A stretch of 64,000 nt of DNA from an uncultured Granulosicoccaceae bacterium (GTDB lineage: Bacteria; Pseudomonadota; Gammaproteobacteria; Granulosicoccales; Granulosicoccaceae), in contig CALHNS010000011.1 of assembly GCA_938035125.1 (NCBI GenBank), positions 1 through 64,000 of the forward strand. Reading direction: 5' to 3'. A program made the position numbers and the translations under genes. This document shows positions 63,857 to 64,000 of this stretch, one piece after another; the stretch's first letter is position 1; every line of letters begins with the position of its first letter. The notes below the pieces were generated by a model that saw only the letters and a program-made list of their open reading frames with translations, searched no databases and was not told where the DNA came from.

Positions 63857-64000
63857 TCATTCCGGTTTGATAGGAATGGTGATTCGTGACTCAGTCGAGG
63901 CTGACGTTTCGCTGTCAAATTGGTCACGCATAAACAAAGCCAACACATCGTTGAGTAACTCAAAACCCCGTTCTGTGGCCCTCAGGCGGCCCTCGCTTTG
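63857..64000 (-). CDS. hemW: C-terminal fragment, probably HemW (radical SAM haem chaperone)
   Basis: The last 47 codons of a minus-strand gene that enters from the right edge; the ORF track does not list it. The visible sequence SEGRLRATERGFELLNDVLALFM resembles the winged-helix-like C-terminus of HemW/HemN-like radical SAM proteins (a 'lT.rG...ln.vl..f' pattern), followed by a short tail. The cluster-binding cysteines would lie outside the window. The assignment rests on a short, weakly conserved end and is tentative. Confidence 0.6.
   Translation of the reverse strand, partial: QSEGRLRATERGFELLNDVLALFMRDQFDSETSASTESRITIPIKPE

Overview
The window looks like the replication-origin neighbourhood of a gammaproteobacterial chromosome, probably a marine, Q8-type, respiring gammaproteobacterium. 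The evidence is the core order rpmH-dnaA-dnaN-recF-gyrB / rnpA-yidD-yidC-mnmE-mnmG-rsmG-parA-parB-atpIBEFHAGDC-glmU-glmS, plus the blocks argH/hemC-hemD, murJ-ribF-ileS-lspA-ispH with divergent rpsT, and rplU-rpmA / obgE-proB with divergent ispB. Base composition looks moderate by eye (not computed). The species cannot be named from the sequence. No tRNA, rRNA, insertion sequence, prophage or CRISPR was seen.

Layout: (1) 1-8.8 kb holds housekeeping metabolism: a lysA fragment with lptM, a carboxylesterase, argH, hemC-hemD, a secreted GH114 protein, ubiD and prlC. (2) 8.8-16.1 kb is the origin block on the minus strand (dnaA, dnaN, recF, gyrB). It has three perfect DnaA boxes between dnaA and dnaN, two more upstream of dnaA, and three parS-like sites around recF/gyrB. 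(3) 16.1-26.3 kb runs rightward from rpmH to parB and is interrupted by two lipoprotein genes with no obvious housekeeping role. (4) 26.4-37 kb is the complete F1Fo ATP synthase operon followed by glmU and glmS. (5) 37-46.3 kb is the accessory part: transporters, a TPR protein, a DUF3144-like protein, an HCCA-isomerase-like protein, a GH16 enzyme with a large insert, a repeat-rich peptidoglycan-binding lipoprotein, a YidB-like protein and an iodotyrosine-deiodinase-like flavoprotein. (6) 46.3-59.3 kb is again conserved housekeeping (ispH, lspA, ileS, ribF, murJ, rpsT, proB, obgE, rpmA, rplU, ispB), with one XRE-type regulator and one unknown ORF inserted on the opposite strand. (7) 59.3-64 kb holds a secreted reprolysin-like metalloprotease, an RluE-type pseudouridine synthase, an Xni-like nuclease, an SNase-domain protein, rpmE and the 3' end of a gene that resembles hemW.

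How the genes work together: ParA/ParB with the nearby parS sites should segregate the origin that DnaA fires. YidC/YidD, LspA, LptM and MurJ serve the envelope, and GlmS/GlmU supply its UDP-GlcNAc. IspH, IspB and UbiD feed ubiquinone synthesis. The accessory genes are mostly exported (lipoproteins, GH114, GH16, metalloprotease, nuclease), which fits degradation of external polymers.

No fully new multi-gene system was evident. The items most worth following are the iodotyrosine-deiodinase homologue in the ispH operon, the eight-repeat lipoprotein built as two matched tetrads, the GH16 enzyme split by three repeat modules, the origin/parS arrangement with a duplicated quasi-palindrome, and an unusual number of short tandem repeats at gene borders. 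All calls are from reading the sequence; no database search was possible.
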